Notes: generated from the sequence alone by a model not told the origin. A DNA stretch of 64,000 bases from Setophaga petechia (GCA_024362935.1 JANCRA010000017.1:62001-126000); one strand, 5' to 3'. Shown: positions 22,321 through 36,790, counted from the stretch's first letter. Numbers and translations are program-made.

Positions 22321-25300
22321 CTACAAACTGCCCTCTGCAGGGAGCAGCAGCTGCTCCAACTCGACCAGCAGCTCTGGCAGGAAGGGCTGGGAGGGACAGA
22401 GCTCCCTACGAGGCCTGCAGGCTGCACCAGCTTAGCTAAGGAATGGATCCAAAGTGCTCCTTCTCTCCTCTTAGGCCTCCCTAATCAGGGGTCATTCAAG
22501 CTTTTCCTTCTGATACTGGAGTTCCTGTGATTTTTCAATTGGTTGGCCTCTGATGTTGTGCTCGTTGCTTTTCTTGTGGGTCAGGACCAATACCAGCAGA
22601 CTGGTACTATATTCAGTCAGTGATTTGGACTTCTGCCCTGACTTTTTGCTCTTTTTTTCCCCTGTTCCTTCAAGAGTCGCTCAGCCCGGCCTCCCCTGGC
22701 ACCCTGCAGCAAATTTATCCAGCAACTTCAGCACAAAACTGGGACACCCGGCTCGGCGGCGCAACTCCCACAAGGTCAGGTTTATTCCCTGCTCTCGCGC
22801 CCCAGCAGAGGACTCGGTGTCAGAGCCTCTGGAGAAGCGTGGAGGGCAGGGCTCAGGGAGGTTGTGCCAGTGCAGGATTTGAACTAAAGGCACCAGGAAG
22901 CGCCAACCCTGCCCAGAGCAGCCATCTCCCAGCTCTCTGAACCAGTGTGGGCTCTGTCCTTACCAGGCTCCTCGGGCTCCTGCGAACTGTTCCTGCAGCT
23001 CTCGCTGCCAGATGCGGCTTCCTCTGCTGCAGCTCTGTTCACAGGCTCCCCTCCTGAAGAATCAGGGGCAACACCAACATTGTCCTGAGCAGAAAAACAG
23101 AAAGAAAGGAACCCAAAGATCACTCACGATTTTGCTGGAATCATATCGGGCATACAATGACTCTCCTTCTCCACTCCCAAAGGCCATGGAGCACAGAGGA
23201 GGGAACACTGCCCACACGGTTCACATGACAAGCCTTTTAAACTCAGGACTCGGGGGGCCAAGGTGAAAGTGAAGCTCTTACAAAATGACCTTTGAGACAA
23301 AACACAAACACACAAAACCAGAAGACACCAAGTCAGGGGACGTGCCCCCACGCTCTGACCCTGCCTTATCCCAGAGCTGTGAGAAATCAGCCAGCACACA
23401 GCCAGGGGCTCTCCTTGCTGCCAGCCCTGCTGCCAGAAAGGGCAGAGCTCGCCGCCAGCCCTGCCCAGGGCTGTGCGCTGCAAACGCACAGGCCAAGCAC
23501 ACATTTCTGCCTGGGCGTCTCAGCACCCCCAGCCAACCGCTCACACAACCCATCACAAGGTGCTGCTTCTCGGAGCCCTCTGCTGCTGCCCCACGGGTGT
23601 CATCCAGGCAAACATTTCTGCACCCAGGCTATTTCCACGATCGCATTTGTGATCAGTGGCAAAAATCTGTAAATCGTTAGGGTGGGGAAAAAAAAGCAAC
23701 CCAAAAGACCGGAAAAGCCAGACAACCAAGCAGTGTTTCTATTCCACCGAGGAACTAAATGTTCACAATGAAGCAAATTAACTTTGGACACGAAGATATT
23801 CTCACTGTGACCAGTTCCGGAATATTCATCTCTTCTGCCATAGCCCGTCCATCAGAACCCTAAAGACTCTAAAGATGGTTCCGAGCCTGCAATGTTTCCT
23901 TTTGTTATGGAATAAAATGCTCCTCTAAACTGCCGTGTGTGACTTTACAGAAGACAAAAGTCATGCCACTTGAGAATAAGGTATTGGTAAATCCAAAAAA
24001 ACACACTCTGCCCCTTGAGTCATAATCACAAATGTACTGCAGGCAATGGGTCAGCACACCAACAGAGAGAGAGACATTCTCTGGCCAACACGTGTAATAA
24101 TCTGCAAAAGGACAGGGAGCTGCAGCTGCAGCCCAGCCCCAGCCACGGCTCTGGCAGCGCCTACACGCACGGCAGGGCTCACACAGCAGCAGCAGCAGCA
24201 GCTGCAGCCCTTGCTTTGCCTTGGCCTTCCCACCCAAAAGAGGCACAGCCCACATCTGCTGCAGCTGCAACAGAGGCACCTCTGGCATGCCCCTCCCCAC
24301 ACGGGACACTTGGCGCCTTCAGTGCCACTTCTCCAAACGCTCTTCTCCTCTTTCCCAGCAAGTAAAACCTCTTCTTCATCCCCTCTTTTAGAAATCTTTC
24401 TTTACCAAGAATAATTCAATAACTAAATCATGATGAAATAAGTTCAATTAAAGAAGCCTCTGCTTCTCAGCCGTGTAACAGGGTTCAAAAGCGCTCAGTC
24501 CAGCCCCTTTTATCCCCATCCAATGGAATTACCTGCGCAGAGGGAGATCTTTCAGACAGGGACCTCCTGATCTCCCGAATCATCTTCTCCACAGCAAGGC
24601 CCAGATCTGCCGGTGGCCATTCCTCCTCCCCAGGGGCGTTCTGTGCTGCACAAGCCGCACTGCCGGGTGCAGCGCTGCGCCCTGAAGTGCCCGGGGTGGC
24701 TGCAAGAATCCAAACACATTGGTCAGGCTCCACAACGTGGCCGTGGGACACAGAGCTCTAGCGCTGCTGTGGATCAAACATGACGGGAAGCACACAGCAC
24801 AAGCAGGCAGAGAATCTTTTGGCCTCCTAGCTGCCCCTGCCTAGTAGGCTTGACAACTTCTGGCCGAGAATGACAGAGCCTTGTGGAAAACTACTTCAAA
24901 ACGGTCACTTTTCACGACCTTTTGGAAAAACAAGGCTACAACTCTTTTCCTACCTCGCGAGTCGCAGGCTGGGGGCTGCTGCTCCCTGTGGAGCTGCTGG
25001 AAGCGGCAGGGCTGCATGGCCAGCACCTCCCGCTCGGCCGGAGGCAGCTGCTCCCCGTGGAGCTCCTGCGAGCGGCTGCGGGGCCCCTCCGGCCCGAGCG
25101 GCAGAGGCCGCTCCCCGTGCAACCCGAGCAAGTGGCAGGGCGGGATGCCGAGCACCTCCCGCTCGGCGGGCAGCGGCCGCTCCCCGTAGAGCTCCTGGAA
25201 GCGGCTCGGCCCCTCCCGCCGGGCCGGCAGCGGCCGCTCCCTGTGCAGCAGGTGGAAGCCGCAGGGCGGGCGCCGGGCGAGCAGCGGCCGCTCCCCGGGG

Positions 25301-25941
25301 CGCTGCTGCAGGCGGCCGGGCCGGGGGCTGCGCAGCTCCCGCCCGTCCGGCAGCGTCCGCTCCCTGTGCAGCAGGAGGAAGCCGCTGGGCGGGCGCCCGG
25401 CCGGCAGCGGCGGCCGCTCCCTGGGCAGCGGCGTGAAGCGCCCGCGCCGCCCGGCCGCCTGCAGCGGCCGCGCCCCGGGGCGCTGCTGGGAGCCGCAGGG
25501 CGGGCGCCCGCGGCCCTCCCGGCCCGCCGCTGGCCGCTGCCTGTTGGCCGCGCTCCGGCGCTTGATGCGGAGCAGGAGGTCGGGGCGGTCGCGGCGAAAG
25601 CAGGGGTTGCTGTAGTGGAGCCAGGCCCCGGCATCGCCCGGCGCAGCCGAGCCGAGCCAGCCCGGCACCTTGCGGAAGCCGTAGCGGTAGAGCTGCCGCA
25701 CGAAGCTGCGGAACTGCGTGGCCCTGAAGGTGGGCGGCACCGGGGCCGGCCCGTGGCCACGGCCCCTGTGGGCGTGGCCCGAGCTGAGCAGCTCCCGCTC
25801 CAAGAGGGAGCGGTCGAGGAGCAGCCCCTGGGCGCGGCTGTCCCAGCGCACGGAGCAGACGCGGGGGCTGTTCACCAGGCGCCAGAGCTTGGCGGGGAAG
25901 GTGCCGGCGCTGAGCCCGGCGGGCAGCGGCAGCTCCGCCAT
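22321..25941 (-). CDS. HSF5-like: HSF5-like heat shock factor, unit 3 (458 aa model)
   Basis: Exons: 25941-24954, 24699-24533, 23084-22964, 22421-22321. Exon 1 encodes the same protein as the unit 2 copy (Cys29, Trp95, Gly150). Exon 2 differs: the unit 1/2 motif SAPPGSA is SAAPGSA here, a change shared with units 4-6. All four exons keep the same lengths and phases. The start codon context and GC boxes upstream match unit 1. Confidence 0.72.
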
Positions 25942-26144
25942 GGCGTCGATCGCCGACTGCGGCCACAACGCCCGCGGCGCAACGGCCGCGGCTGCGCCGG
26001 CGGCGCGCGGCCTCAGGGGAGCGCTGCGCTCGGGCCCGCGCGCGCCCAGCGCGGCCCCAGCGCGGGCCGGACTGGGCGGGGACGAGCGCGGCAGAGCCGC
26101 GGCTGCGGGCACTGCGCGGGCGGGGCGGCTCCGGGGCGGGCCGG

Positions 26145-26199
26145 GCTCGGCTCGGCTCGGCTCGGCTCGGCTCGGCTCGGCTCGGCTCGGCTCGGCTCG
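26145..26199. repeat. (GCTCG)11 pentanucleotide microsatellite, unit 3
   Basis: Eleven perfect copies, as in units 2 and 5. Confidence 0.95.
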
Positions 26200-26209
26200 G
26201 CACAGCACG

Positions 26210-29200
26210 GCAGGTTATCCCCACGCTGCATCCCGTGCCTGGGTAACCGTCGGTGACAGAGAGGAAGGACATTGCTCTGTCTTGGCTGCGGAAAGGATGA
26301 AAAGGGGCGATTAGGACCTGCCCCTTCCTCCCGCACACATTCATTTGGGCTCCTTTTCAGCAGACTAGCTGGTTTTATCTCACTGTGTCTGCCTGTCTTT
26401 GGCAGAGTTGGCACATCTCTCGTGAATTGGAGTCAGCTACAGCAACAGGAAGGGGCAGCAGTTTTGTCAGCATTGATACCAAAGCCAAAGTGGGGCCCCA
26501 TGGATGGATGTTGCTTTCTTCAAGGGATTTTTGGCCTAGAGTCATAGCAAACTCACACTGGTGTCTTCCCAAACGGCGTTGCCTTTTTTATTTCCACAGG
26601 AATCACCTCTTCTTTTTCTTCCCCCCATCTGGGGAGAGCTGCAATGCAGATGCCTCCTGCAGCCAACTCTTGTCACTGTACACTGACCAAGAAGATCTTG
26701 CAGTGGAGAGAGGCTTCCTAGAGCTGCTGTGGAGAGCTGAAGGGGGAAGCTTTGTCCCTTAGTCTTGAAGTCTTGTTGGGGAGCTGCTCGTGCTCTGGGG
26801 CACAGACACCAGTGGTGTTCATCCAAGCCTTGCCGGTTCGTTCCTGTAAAGAAAGAAAGAAAGTGTACGGACGCCAGATAGAGCAAAAAGGTGTACGGGA
26901 GGGAGACGGGGAAAAGGAGAGGGGTAATAGAGAAAGGAGCCCTGCAGAGGCAGAGATCGATCTTCATGGAGATAATGATCAATGCTCAGTTGATTAAAAA
27001 TCTCAGGGTACATTTGTATGGTAATGCAGGGTTCAGCAACGCGAGAATACATATAACTGGTTACAAAGTGTTATGTATCGACAAAGAGCTAACCTATGTT
27101 TGGTCACGTACATAGATTGGCAAAAGTGTCAGCAGGACATTCTGCCCCATATCTTCTCTTCGCATCCTTAGAACATCTTGCTTCACATCTCTTTTCCTGG
27201 GGTACATCTTGGCCAACTTCTTCATATTGTTTGCCCAAGGGCAGCATGTTTCTGCTATAAGGCACGTATGCAGGGTTGTGCAGCTTGCTTCTATCCAGTG
27301 TCTGCTCAAAATGCTCTCTACATTCCTGAGCTTCCTGACACACCCCAGAGACTTTGGGGTTGTCATATTGGCAAACAAATTTCAGTCTGGGAACTTTTTG
27401 ACATTCTTCAATTACTCGCGTGGGGTTTTTTGTTGTTTTGTTTTGGTTTGGTTTGGTTTTTTGTTGGTTTTTTTTTTTTGTTGTTTGTTTTGTTTTGTTT
27501 TGTTTTGTTGGTTTTTGTTTTTTGTTTTCCTCCAGAACAACTGTCATAATGTAATGCTTCCAGAGAATCTTTTCCTACTTTTTGGGGAACTTCCTTTTGC
27601 TCCCGTCCCAGGTCAGGCCAATTCCCAGGGCTCCTTCCCAAAGTGAGCTGTAGCCCATGGCCTCCACTCCCCAGCTGGAACAGAAGGAAGCACAGAGTTT
27701 GCTGTTGTGGGAGGGGAGCTTCTCTTTCCTGCCTGCTTTCCCTTTGGCACAGGTTGGTGTGTGCTCATTTGATAAAGGCAGCTTTAAACTCTGAAGCAAT
27801 TGCGTTTCAAACTGCTCCCTTCTCAAGCTCCTCTGTGGGTATCCTTGGACAAAAGGCCTCTTGCTGGGAGCTCCCAGTGGGCAGCTGAAGGAAGGAGATT
27901 GATATTTCAGGGTTGTGACTGCTGAAAGCAGCTGGTTTCTGGAGGTGTCCAGCGCTGGGAGTGGCTTCTTTTCTCACCTGCCTGCAGAAAATGAAGTCGC
28001 AAAGTGGGAATTTCATTTGTGGGGATGGCCACCAGGGCTGTTTGCCAAGAGGTGGGCTGGCAGAGAGGCAGGTCTCGTGCTAAACTGGCTGTGTGTTTGT
28101 TTTGATGGTGGGGAGCATCAGAGATGCAGACACAGACAGCAGCTGAAGGAACAGTGTGATTTACTGTAATGCAAAAGTGGAAAAAAGAGTCAGGAAAGGA
28201 TAAGCTAAGCAACGCACCTCAGCATTATTACAAAAGGGTGCCTCTGGTGATTAAGGAAGATACATCACCAGGTACCCCAATGCTTTGCCGTTCATCCAGA
28301 GCTACACATCAGCTGGGGGAAGCTGTCCCAGCCAAGCCCTGCAGAGGCACGGCCGGGAACCGGGAAATCCTGCGGTGCCTCCGCCTTTGGCGGCCACGAG
28401 GCTTCCGAGTGCGCTGTGAGAGTAGCCCGGCTCTGATAGTGCTGCACGAGCAACGTGCCAGAGCTTCTGCTGGGGGGACAGCTGGTTTCGTTCTCCTCTT
28501 GGTTTTCTCCCCGAGCCTGCCCAGGAACCAAGGGAGCCGGCTTGGAGCCAGCGCCCCCCAGGCAGGGCCAGATGTGGCCTGGTCCAGATTCTAAATGCTG
28601 GAAGCTTTCCCCAGGGAGTGGAGACCTCGATCCTACTGCTAACTACGCTTTGTTGATGGGTGGGCACGTAGATCCAATTGCTGTTTGTGTCCTTACAAAG
28701 TGCACCAGTAGGGTTGAGTTGCTGAGCACGTGCACAGTTCCATGCAATGCCTTGTGTTCCTGGAAGCTGTACATCCCATTGTCTCCTCTGCAGAAGACAC
28801 GGGATATGACAACAAGGCCAAGTTGTTACCTGCTTTTATTCCCTCAGAACTTGTTAGACAGTATTTTTTCAAAGGACTGCGTTTGCCTCTCCTCAGCTTT
28901 CTTATTTGAAGCAGAGAGCTGAAGGAGTTTCAGGCCTGTGAGTGCCTGATCTCTCTTTCCCTCAAAAGGCTCTGCCTCTCAGAGCCCCGGTTACCTGCCG
29001 GTGCTTTGGCACGGGAATCATTCATTCCTTAAACTCCATTCCCTAAACACAAGTGGACTTCAACTGCAAAGCCTCTCTTTGCAGTGGGATTGCTTTTGCC
29101 CTGCAGCCTCCATGGGCAAGGGCTTTGTGGGAGCAGGGGTCATCGGGGCCTGTGTCCTGAAACAGACCCAGGAAAAGGAGCAGATCCTGCTGCCTTCTGC

Positions 29201-30369
29201 TACTGCTGATCCGAGCAGCAAGTCCCCTGGCAGTTCCTTCAGGGAACTTCACACAAAGGGCTTCCATCGTACTAGTGCTTGTGAGGCCTTCTTGCTCCCC
29301 AGTTGTCCTGGATTTTGGAGCATCTCAGCACTTGCGTCCATGGCCCTTCCTTCATGCCCAGCCTGCAGCAGTCACAGTCACTGCTGCCTCCCCCTTGCCG
29401 CAGCTCATTTGCCAAAGTGCTGCCAAAGGCAGCAGAGCTGGCTCAGGATCCCTGTTGGCTTCTGGTCTCTGGGATGAGCTTCAGAGGGACACTTGGAGCA
29501 CTTCCTAAAGAGTTGCCCATGGGATGGGCGGTGGATTTGTCCTCCCCGGTGTCAGAGACTGAAATACAATAATTTATGGTTTAAACATTTTCATGGAAGA
29601 CTTTTGCCTACCCCAGCAGAGCTGAGTTACAAAAGCTGCAGAGCTGACCGCCACACCCTGAATGGGGCTCTGAGAGGCCCTACAGGGTTCTCTGAGGAGG
29701 AGGAGATAAAGTAACAGCTCAGGGGCATTCAGGAAGCACAAGCCAATGCCTTCAGGGTGGAGATGACAGCCCCAGGGCTATCACCACAGGTTCACTGCCA
29801 GGTTCACACAGACCCTGGCACCAAAGCTGGGGGCAGAGAGGCTTTGGGGGAGTGTTGGAAAGCCTCTGGCGAGAGGCAGTGGCCGCCCATCCTCTGCTGG
29901 GCAGAGCAGCCCAGCTGTGGGGCCCTTCACCGGGGAAAAGCTTGTCCACAACAGAGGGGGTGATGTGCCCCATCAAAGGGCCCCCAAAGGGGTGCCCAGA
30001 CCCCGCACCAGAGCCCTGCAGCACGATGCCGCAGACCCTCGGTGCAGCAAGGGACAGTGTCCAACTGGCCCCCCACAGGGGAGGCACCTGGGCGTTCCCA
30101 CCTGCCCAAAGCGTGTGTGAATCCAGGGAATCCCTCACTCGTCAGGATGTGTGGCAGCGTGGTGTGGGACCCTCACCACCAAGGAGACCGGATGGAGGAG
30201 AGCAGCGAGACACGGTGGGACCCTTGGACGGGTGATAAAGCTGTCACACATAACCCCCACCACCCATGCAGCCTTCTTTCTCCTCCTTTCTTTTCTCTTT
30301 ATTTCTCTTGGCCTCTCTTACGATTCAATAAAATACACCAATTTAGCACAAATCACAGAACACCCGTCG
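26210..30369. other. Spacer, unit 3; no recognised gene
   Basis: Colinear with the unit 1 spacer. The minus-strand frame 27547-27104 stays open. Confidence 0.6.
27425..27528. repeat. T-rich (TTTTG)n tract, unit 3
   Basis: 104-bp equivalent, unit 2-like in the central T run. Confidence 0.85.
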
Positions 30370-30928
30370 CAGCTGACAAATGGCATTTCTTGCAGATTGC
30401 TACGGCCGCACTGCTGATCCACGAATACACAAGAATCGATTTCAGCTGAAGAATGTCATTTATTACAAATTGCTACACCCAATTGTTGACAATATAGAAC
30501 GATACAAATCTCATTTTAGGTTAAAACCAGGAATTTATTAGATTATTACAACCAGTCTGTGTAAAAATATACAAATACTAACTTCAGTTAACAAAACTAA
30601 ATTTATTGCCAACCTCCACAACAACTCACTATACACAAAGATCAATTAGGCACTTAACAATTTATTACATGTAACTACAAACGAACAAATAGCAACACAA
30701 CTGCATATATAGGAAACAGAACTAAACACTGATATAACAACATCCATGTATACTTAGATAGAAATATACACATAGATGGAATTACAAACAAATATGTATC
30801 TATACACGTACATATATACAGAGCGTACATCCCTAAACACCACACTTACAGAAACAGTCCTATACAAACAGCAACCCACAAACGTGCACATCCAAATGAT
30901 AATGCATCTCTAGACATTTCTACATAAC
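30370..30928. repeat. AT-rich degenerate minisatellite, unit 3
   Basis: Same tract, matching unit 1 at the two diagnostic bases. Confidence 0.6.
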
Positions 30929-30991
30929 AGACATGTCTGGAGATGGATAGACATGTCTATCCAAATGGATAATCCAGTTCTAGACATGTCT
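30929..30991. promoter_or_regulatory. p53-family half-site cluster, unit 3
   Basis: Half-sites at 30929, 30949 and 30982, unchanged. Confidence 0.45.
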
Positions 30992-32143
30992 ACACGGAGC
31001 TCAAAGCAGAGGGATCCCAGCTGCCCCATCCTCAACGCCTCTCGCTCGGTCTCCTCCTGCCGTGCAGAGCAGCTCTCCTGGACAGGGACAGCAGATGGCA
31101 CATCTGGCAAGCAAAGGGAACACTGAGTGAGTACGGGGACGTTTCCCTTGGCAGCAGCTGCACTTCCATCAGAGCCTCCCCAGGGGGGTCAGAAAGAGAA
31201 AGCAGCCGAGCGGGCCAGGCTGTGGTGAGCGCAGCCGCGGTGGGACTGTCCCGCAGCCCCGGCAGCCCGGCACAGCCGGCACAGCTGCCGGGCCCTGCCG
31301 GCACAGCTGCCTTGCCCAAGGACAGCCCCTGTGCCAGCCGGGGCAGCTGCGCTGAGCAGCCCCAGCACGGGCAGGGCCCGCTCCTGCCCCGCCGGGCAGT
31401 GCCCACGGCCACAGCCCACGGCACCCTCGGCCCCACCTGCCTGCCCGGGCCTGTGGCCTCAGCCGGGCTCTCTCCAGGCTGGCAGCAGCAGGTCCCCGTC
31501 CACTGCTCTTGCTCTTGGCCTTCAGCTCCTCCCTGCTGGCTCCCGTCAGTCTCCGGCTGTCCTCGAGGCCTTCATGGCAGCTGTGGCAAAAAGTGGAGGC
31601 TCTGGAATTGCTTCCAAAGCCTGGCAGGGCTGCAGCCCCGGAGCCCTCAGTGCTCCCTGCTGGCCCCCTCCACCCCCTCAGCCCCGCCATGCTCTGGGTG
31701 AACCCCCAGCCCCCTTCAGTTTCTTCAGCCCCTCACAGTCCTCTCACGCCCCTCAGTCCCTTCTGAGCCATCCCGTCCCCTGAGACACAGAGCCTGTGCC
31801 ACTTCCCTGTCACCTCAGCGCCACCATGGCCCTTGGCTGCCCCACAGCCCTCAGCCCCAGCAGCAGCAGCTCAGGGTCACCGTCCCTTCAGCGCCACCGC
31901 CCCCTCAGCCCCCTCTGTCTCACCGTCCTTCAGCAGCTCCTCAGGGGACAGCGCCTGGGGCCAGCGGCAGCTCCCACCGCTCCAGGGACAGCCGGGGCTG
32001 CCAGTGCTGCTCCGCCCGGCCCGACCGCCAGCTCGGGCCCAGCACAGGGACAAGGGGGCACCGGGGGAAAAGCAAAAAGTGAAAAAGGCAGCCGAGGGGG
32101 GAAAGAACTACAAATGCAGCCTAGGCCTACACCAACAGCAATC

Positions 32144-32222
32144 TATCCATCAATCTCTCCATTTAAACATTCCTATTCCTCTTACTATATAACTATACAC
32201 ATTTATAAAGCTAACTTCATAC

Positions 32223-32263
<41 letters not shown>

Positions 32264-32500
32264 CATATTTTACTCTACACATATCAAAATCTAAGCCTGA
32301 AAATCTATAAATGTAAATAGATAATAAAATATAATTATAGCCCATCTATAACTATATACATATCCACATTTAACTATACAGATCTATCAATATATGTGCA
32401 TATAAAGTGAACACTATCATCTACAAATGGAACGATAACCACTAATAAATAGAACCATAGAACTCTATAAACACATCTACAAACAGAGGAGTTCTACCTG
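32144..32500. repeat. AT-rich tract with (TA)13, unit 4
   Basis: Same tract; the TA run is 26 bp at 32232-32257. Confidence 0.9.
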
Positions 32501-32966
32501 CCCGATGGTCACAGGCTCTCCCCTGCCTCTTCCTGCCCTGCAGGGCAGCCCTCCCGGAGACGTTGGTCACACGGCATCTGGGGAGCAAAGGGAACGCTCA
32601 GTCAATATTGGCCCTTCTGCACCTTTCCCTTGGGCAGCAACTGTCCTTCTACCAGGGGCTGTCAAAGATGGCCTGAAAGGCAGACTCTCACTTGGCAATT
32701 TGAAGCAATGTGCCCTTAAAAGAACAGGGCCCATTCCAAGTGTTCAAAGTGGGCTTCAAAACATTGAAGTATCTCGATAAAGTCTCAGCCCCCGCAGTGC
32801 AAAGGGCACCCAGGAGAGCTTGAAACACAGACTGTCCCAGCTGCCACAAGGAAGCCCAGCCTCGTTCTTTCTCTGAGCTGACAGAGAGACCTCAGTCCTC
32901 TCACTGAAATGGCTGAAGCTGAGGGTGCTGGGAGCTGAGTCATGAACCGGCTCCATTACCTGCCAT

Positions 32967-35900
32967 CTACAAACTGCCCTCTGCAGGGAGCAGCAGCTGC
33001 TCCAACTCGACCAGCAGCTCTGGCAGGAAGGGCTGGGAGGGACAGAGCTCCCTACGAGGCCTGCAGGCTGCACCAGCTTAGCTAAGGAATGGATCCAAAG
33101 TGCTCCTTCTCTCCTCTTAGGCCTCCCTAATCAGGGGTCATTCAAGCTTTTCCTTCTGATACTGGAGTTCCTGTGATTTTTCAATTGGTTGGCCTCTGAT
33201 GTTGTGCTCGTTGCTTTTCTTGTGGGTCAGGACCAATACCAGCAGACTGGTACTATATTCAGTCAGTGATTTGGACTTCTGCCCTGACTTTTTGCTCTTT
33301 TTTTCCCCTGTTCCTTCAAGAGTCGCTCAGCCCGGCCTCCCCTGGCACCCTGCAGCAAATTTATCCAGCAACTTCAGCACAAAACTGGGACACCCGGCTC
33401 GGCGGCGCAACTCCCACAAGGTCAGGTTTATTCCCTGCTCTCGCGCCCCAGCAGAGGACTCGGTGTCAGAGCCTCTGGAGAAGCGTGGAGGGCAGGGCTC
33501 AGGGAGGTTGTGCCAGTGCAGGATTTGAACTAAAGGCACCAGGAAGCGCCAACCCTGCCCAGAGCAGCCATCTCCCAGCTCTCTGAACCAGTGTGGGCTC
33601 TGTCCTTACCAGGCTCCTCGGGCTCCTGCGAACTGTTCCTGCAGCTCTCGCTGCCAGATGCGGCTTCCTCTGCTGCAGCTCTGTTCACAGGCTCCCCTCC
33701 TGAAGAATCAGGGGCAACACCAACATTGTCCTGAGCAGAAAAACAGAAAGAAAGGAACCCAAAGATCACTCACGATTTTGCTGGAATCATATCGGGCATA
33801 CAATGACTCTCCTTCTCCACTCCCAAAGGCCATGGAGCACAGAGGAGGGAACACTGCCCACACGGTTCACATGACAAGCCTTTTAAACTCAGGACTCGGG
33901 GGGCCAAGGTGAAAGTGAAGCTCTTACAAAATGACCTTTGAGACAAAACACAAACACACAAAACCAGAAGACACCAAGTCAGGGGACGTGCCCCCACGCT
34001 CTGACCCTGCCTTATCCCAGAGCTGTGAGAAATCAGCCAGCACACAGCCAGGGGCTCTCCTTGCTGCCAGCCCTGCTGCCAGAAAGGGCAGAGCTCGCCG
34101 CCAGCCCTGCCCAGGGCTGTGCGCTGCAAACGCACAGGCCAAGCACACATTTCTGCCTGGGCGTCTCAGCACCCCCAGCCAACCGCTCACACAACCCATC
34201 ACAAGGTGCTGCTTCTCGGAGCCCTCTGCTGCTGCCCCACGGGTGTCATCCAGGCAAACATTTCTGCACCCAGGCTATTTCCACGATCGCATTTGTGATC
34301 AGTGGCAAAAATCTGTAAATCGTTAGGGTGGGGAAAAAAAAGCAACCCAAAAGACCGGAAAAGCCAGACAACCAAGCAGTGTTTCTATTCCACCGAGGAA
34401 CTAAATGTTCACAATGAAGCAAATTAACTTTGGACACGAAGATATTCTCACTGTGACCAGTTCCGGAATATTCATCTCTTCTGCCATAGCCCGTCCATCA
34501 GAACCCTAAAGACTCTAAAGATGGTTCCGAGCCTGCAATGTTTCCTTTTGTTATGGAATAAAATGCTCCTCTAAACTGCCGTGTGTGACTTTACAGAAGA
34601 CAAAAGTCATGCCACTTGAGAATAAGGTATTGGTAAATCCAAAAAAACACACTCTGCCCCTTGAGTCATAATCACAAATGTACTGCAGGCAATGGGTCAG
34701 CACACCAACAGAGAGAGAGACATTCTCTGGCCAACACGTGTAATAATCTGCAAAAGGACAGGGAGCTGCAGCTGCAGCCCAGCCCCAGCCACGGCTCTGG
34801 CAGCGCCTACACGCACGGCAGGGCTCACACAGCAGCAGCAGCAGCAGCTGCAGCCCTTGCTTTGCCTTGGCCTTCCCACCCAAAAGAGGCACAGCCCACA
34901 TCTGCTGCAGCTGCAACAGAGGCACCTCTGGCATGCCCCTCCCCACACGGGACACTTGGCGCCTTCAGTGCCACTTCTCCAAACGCTCTTCTCCTCTTTC
35001 CCAGCAAGTAAAACCTCTTCTTCATCCCCTCTTTTAGAAATCTTTCTTTACCAAGAATAATTCAATAACTAAATCATGATGAAATAAGTTCAATTAAAGA
35101 AGCCTCTGCTTCTCAGCCGTGTAACAGGGTTCAAAAGCGCTCAGTCCAGCCCCTTTTATCCCCATCCAATGGAATTACCTGCGCAGAGGGAGATCTTTCA
35201 GACAGGGACCTCCTGATCTCCCGAATCATCTTCTCCACAGCAAGGCCCAGATCTGCCGGTGGCCATTCCTCCTCCCCAGGGGCGTTCTGTGCTGCACAAG
35301 CCGCACTGCCGGGTGCAGCGCTGCGCCCTGAAGTGCCCGGGGTGGCTGCAAGAATCCAAACACATTGGTCAGGCTCCACAACGTGGCCGTGGGACACAGA
35401 GCTCTAGCGCTGCTGTGGATCAAACATGACGGGAAGCACACAGCACAAGCAGGCAGAGAATCTTTTGGCCTCCTAGCTGCCCCTGCCTAGTAGGCTTGAC
35501 AACTTCTGGCCGAGAATGACAGAGCCTTGTGGAAAACTACTTCAAAACGGTCACTTTTCACGACCTTTTGGAAAAACAAGGCTACAACTCTTTTCCTACC
35601 TCGCGAGTCGCAGGCTGGGGGCTGCTGCTCCCTGTGGAGCTGCTGGAAGCGGCAGGGCTGCATGGCCAGCACCTCCCGCTCGGCCGGAGGCAGCTGCTCC
35701 CCGTGGAGCTCCTGCGAGCGGCTGCGGGGCCCCTCCGGCCCGAGCGGCAGAGGCCGCTCCCCGTGCAACCCGAGCAAGTGGCAGGGCGGGATGCCGAGCA
35801 CCTCCCGCTCGGCGGGCAGCGGCCGCTCCCCGTAGAGCTCCTGGAAGCGGCTCGGCCCCTCCCGCCGGGCCGGCAGCGGCCGCTCCCTGTGCAGCAGGTG

Positions 35901-36587
35901 GAAGCCGCAGGGCGGGCGCCGGGCGAGCAGCGGCCGCTCCCCGGGGCGCTGCTGCAGGCGGCCGGGCCGGGGGCTGCGCAGCTCCCGCCCGTCCGGCAGC
36001 GTCCGCTCCCTGTGCAGCAGGAGGAAGCCGCTGGGCGGGCGCCCGGCCGGCAGCGGCGGCCGCTCCCTGGGCAGCGGCGTGAAGCGCCCGCGCCGCCCGG
36101 CCGCCTGCAGCGGCCGCGCCCCGGGGCGCTGCTGGGAGCCGCAGGGCGGGCGCCCGCGGCCCTCCCGGCCCGCCGCTGGCCGCTGCCTGTTGGCCGCGCT
36201 CCGGCGCTTGATGCGGAGCAGGAGGTCGGGGCGGTCGCGGCGAAAGCAGGGGTTGCTGTAGTGGAGCCAGGCCCCGGCATCGCCCGGCGCAGCCGAGCCG
36301 AGCCAGCCCGGCACCTTGCGGAAGCCGTAGCGGTAGAGCTGCCGCACGAAGCTGCGGAACTGCGTGGCCCTGAAGGTGGGCGGCACCGGGGCCGGCCCGT
36401 GGCCACGGCCCCTGTGGGCGTGGCCCGAGCTGAGCAGCTCCCGCTCCAAGAGGGAGCGGTCGAGGAGCAGCCCCTGGGCGCGGCTGTCCCAGCGCACGGA
36501 GCAGACGCGGGGGCTGTTCACCAGGCGCCAGAGCTTGGCGGGGAAGGTGCCGGCGCTGAGCCCGGCGGGCAGCGGCAGCTCCGCCAT
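32967..36587 (-). CDS. HSF5-like: HSF5-like heat shock factor, unit 4 (458 aa model)
   Basis: Exons: 36587-35600, 35345-35179, 33730-33610, 33067-32967. The predicted protein is identical to the unit 3 copy. With 10 GGCTC copies upstream, the frame in line with MAEL stays open to 37055, giving an artificial 522-residue reading frame; the N-terminal extra residues encode simple repeats and have no HSF similarity, so I keep the MAEL start. Confidence 0.72.
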
Positions 36588-36790
36588 GGCGTCGATCGCC
36601 GACTGCGGCCACAACGCCCGCGGCGCAACGGCCGCGGCTGCGCCGGCGGCGCGCGGCCTCAGGGGAGCGCTGCGCTCGGGCCCGCGCGCGCCCAGCGCGG
36701 CCCCAGCGCGGGCCGGACTGGGCGGGGACGAGCGCGGCAGAGCCGCGGCTGCGGGCACTGCGCGGGCGGGGCGGCTCCGGGGCGGGCCGG

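Larger units (their letters stand above)
21282..31925. repeat. Tandem array unit 3 (10,644 bp)
   Basis: Third copy. It shares with unit 4 alone the gattaaaaatctc variant near 26993 and the Asn-to-Ser-type change near 28860, so units 3 and 4 look like the most recent duplicate pair. It has 11 GGCTC copies and a 24-bp TA tract. Confidence 0.97.
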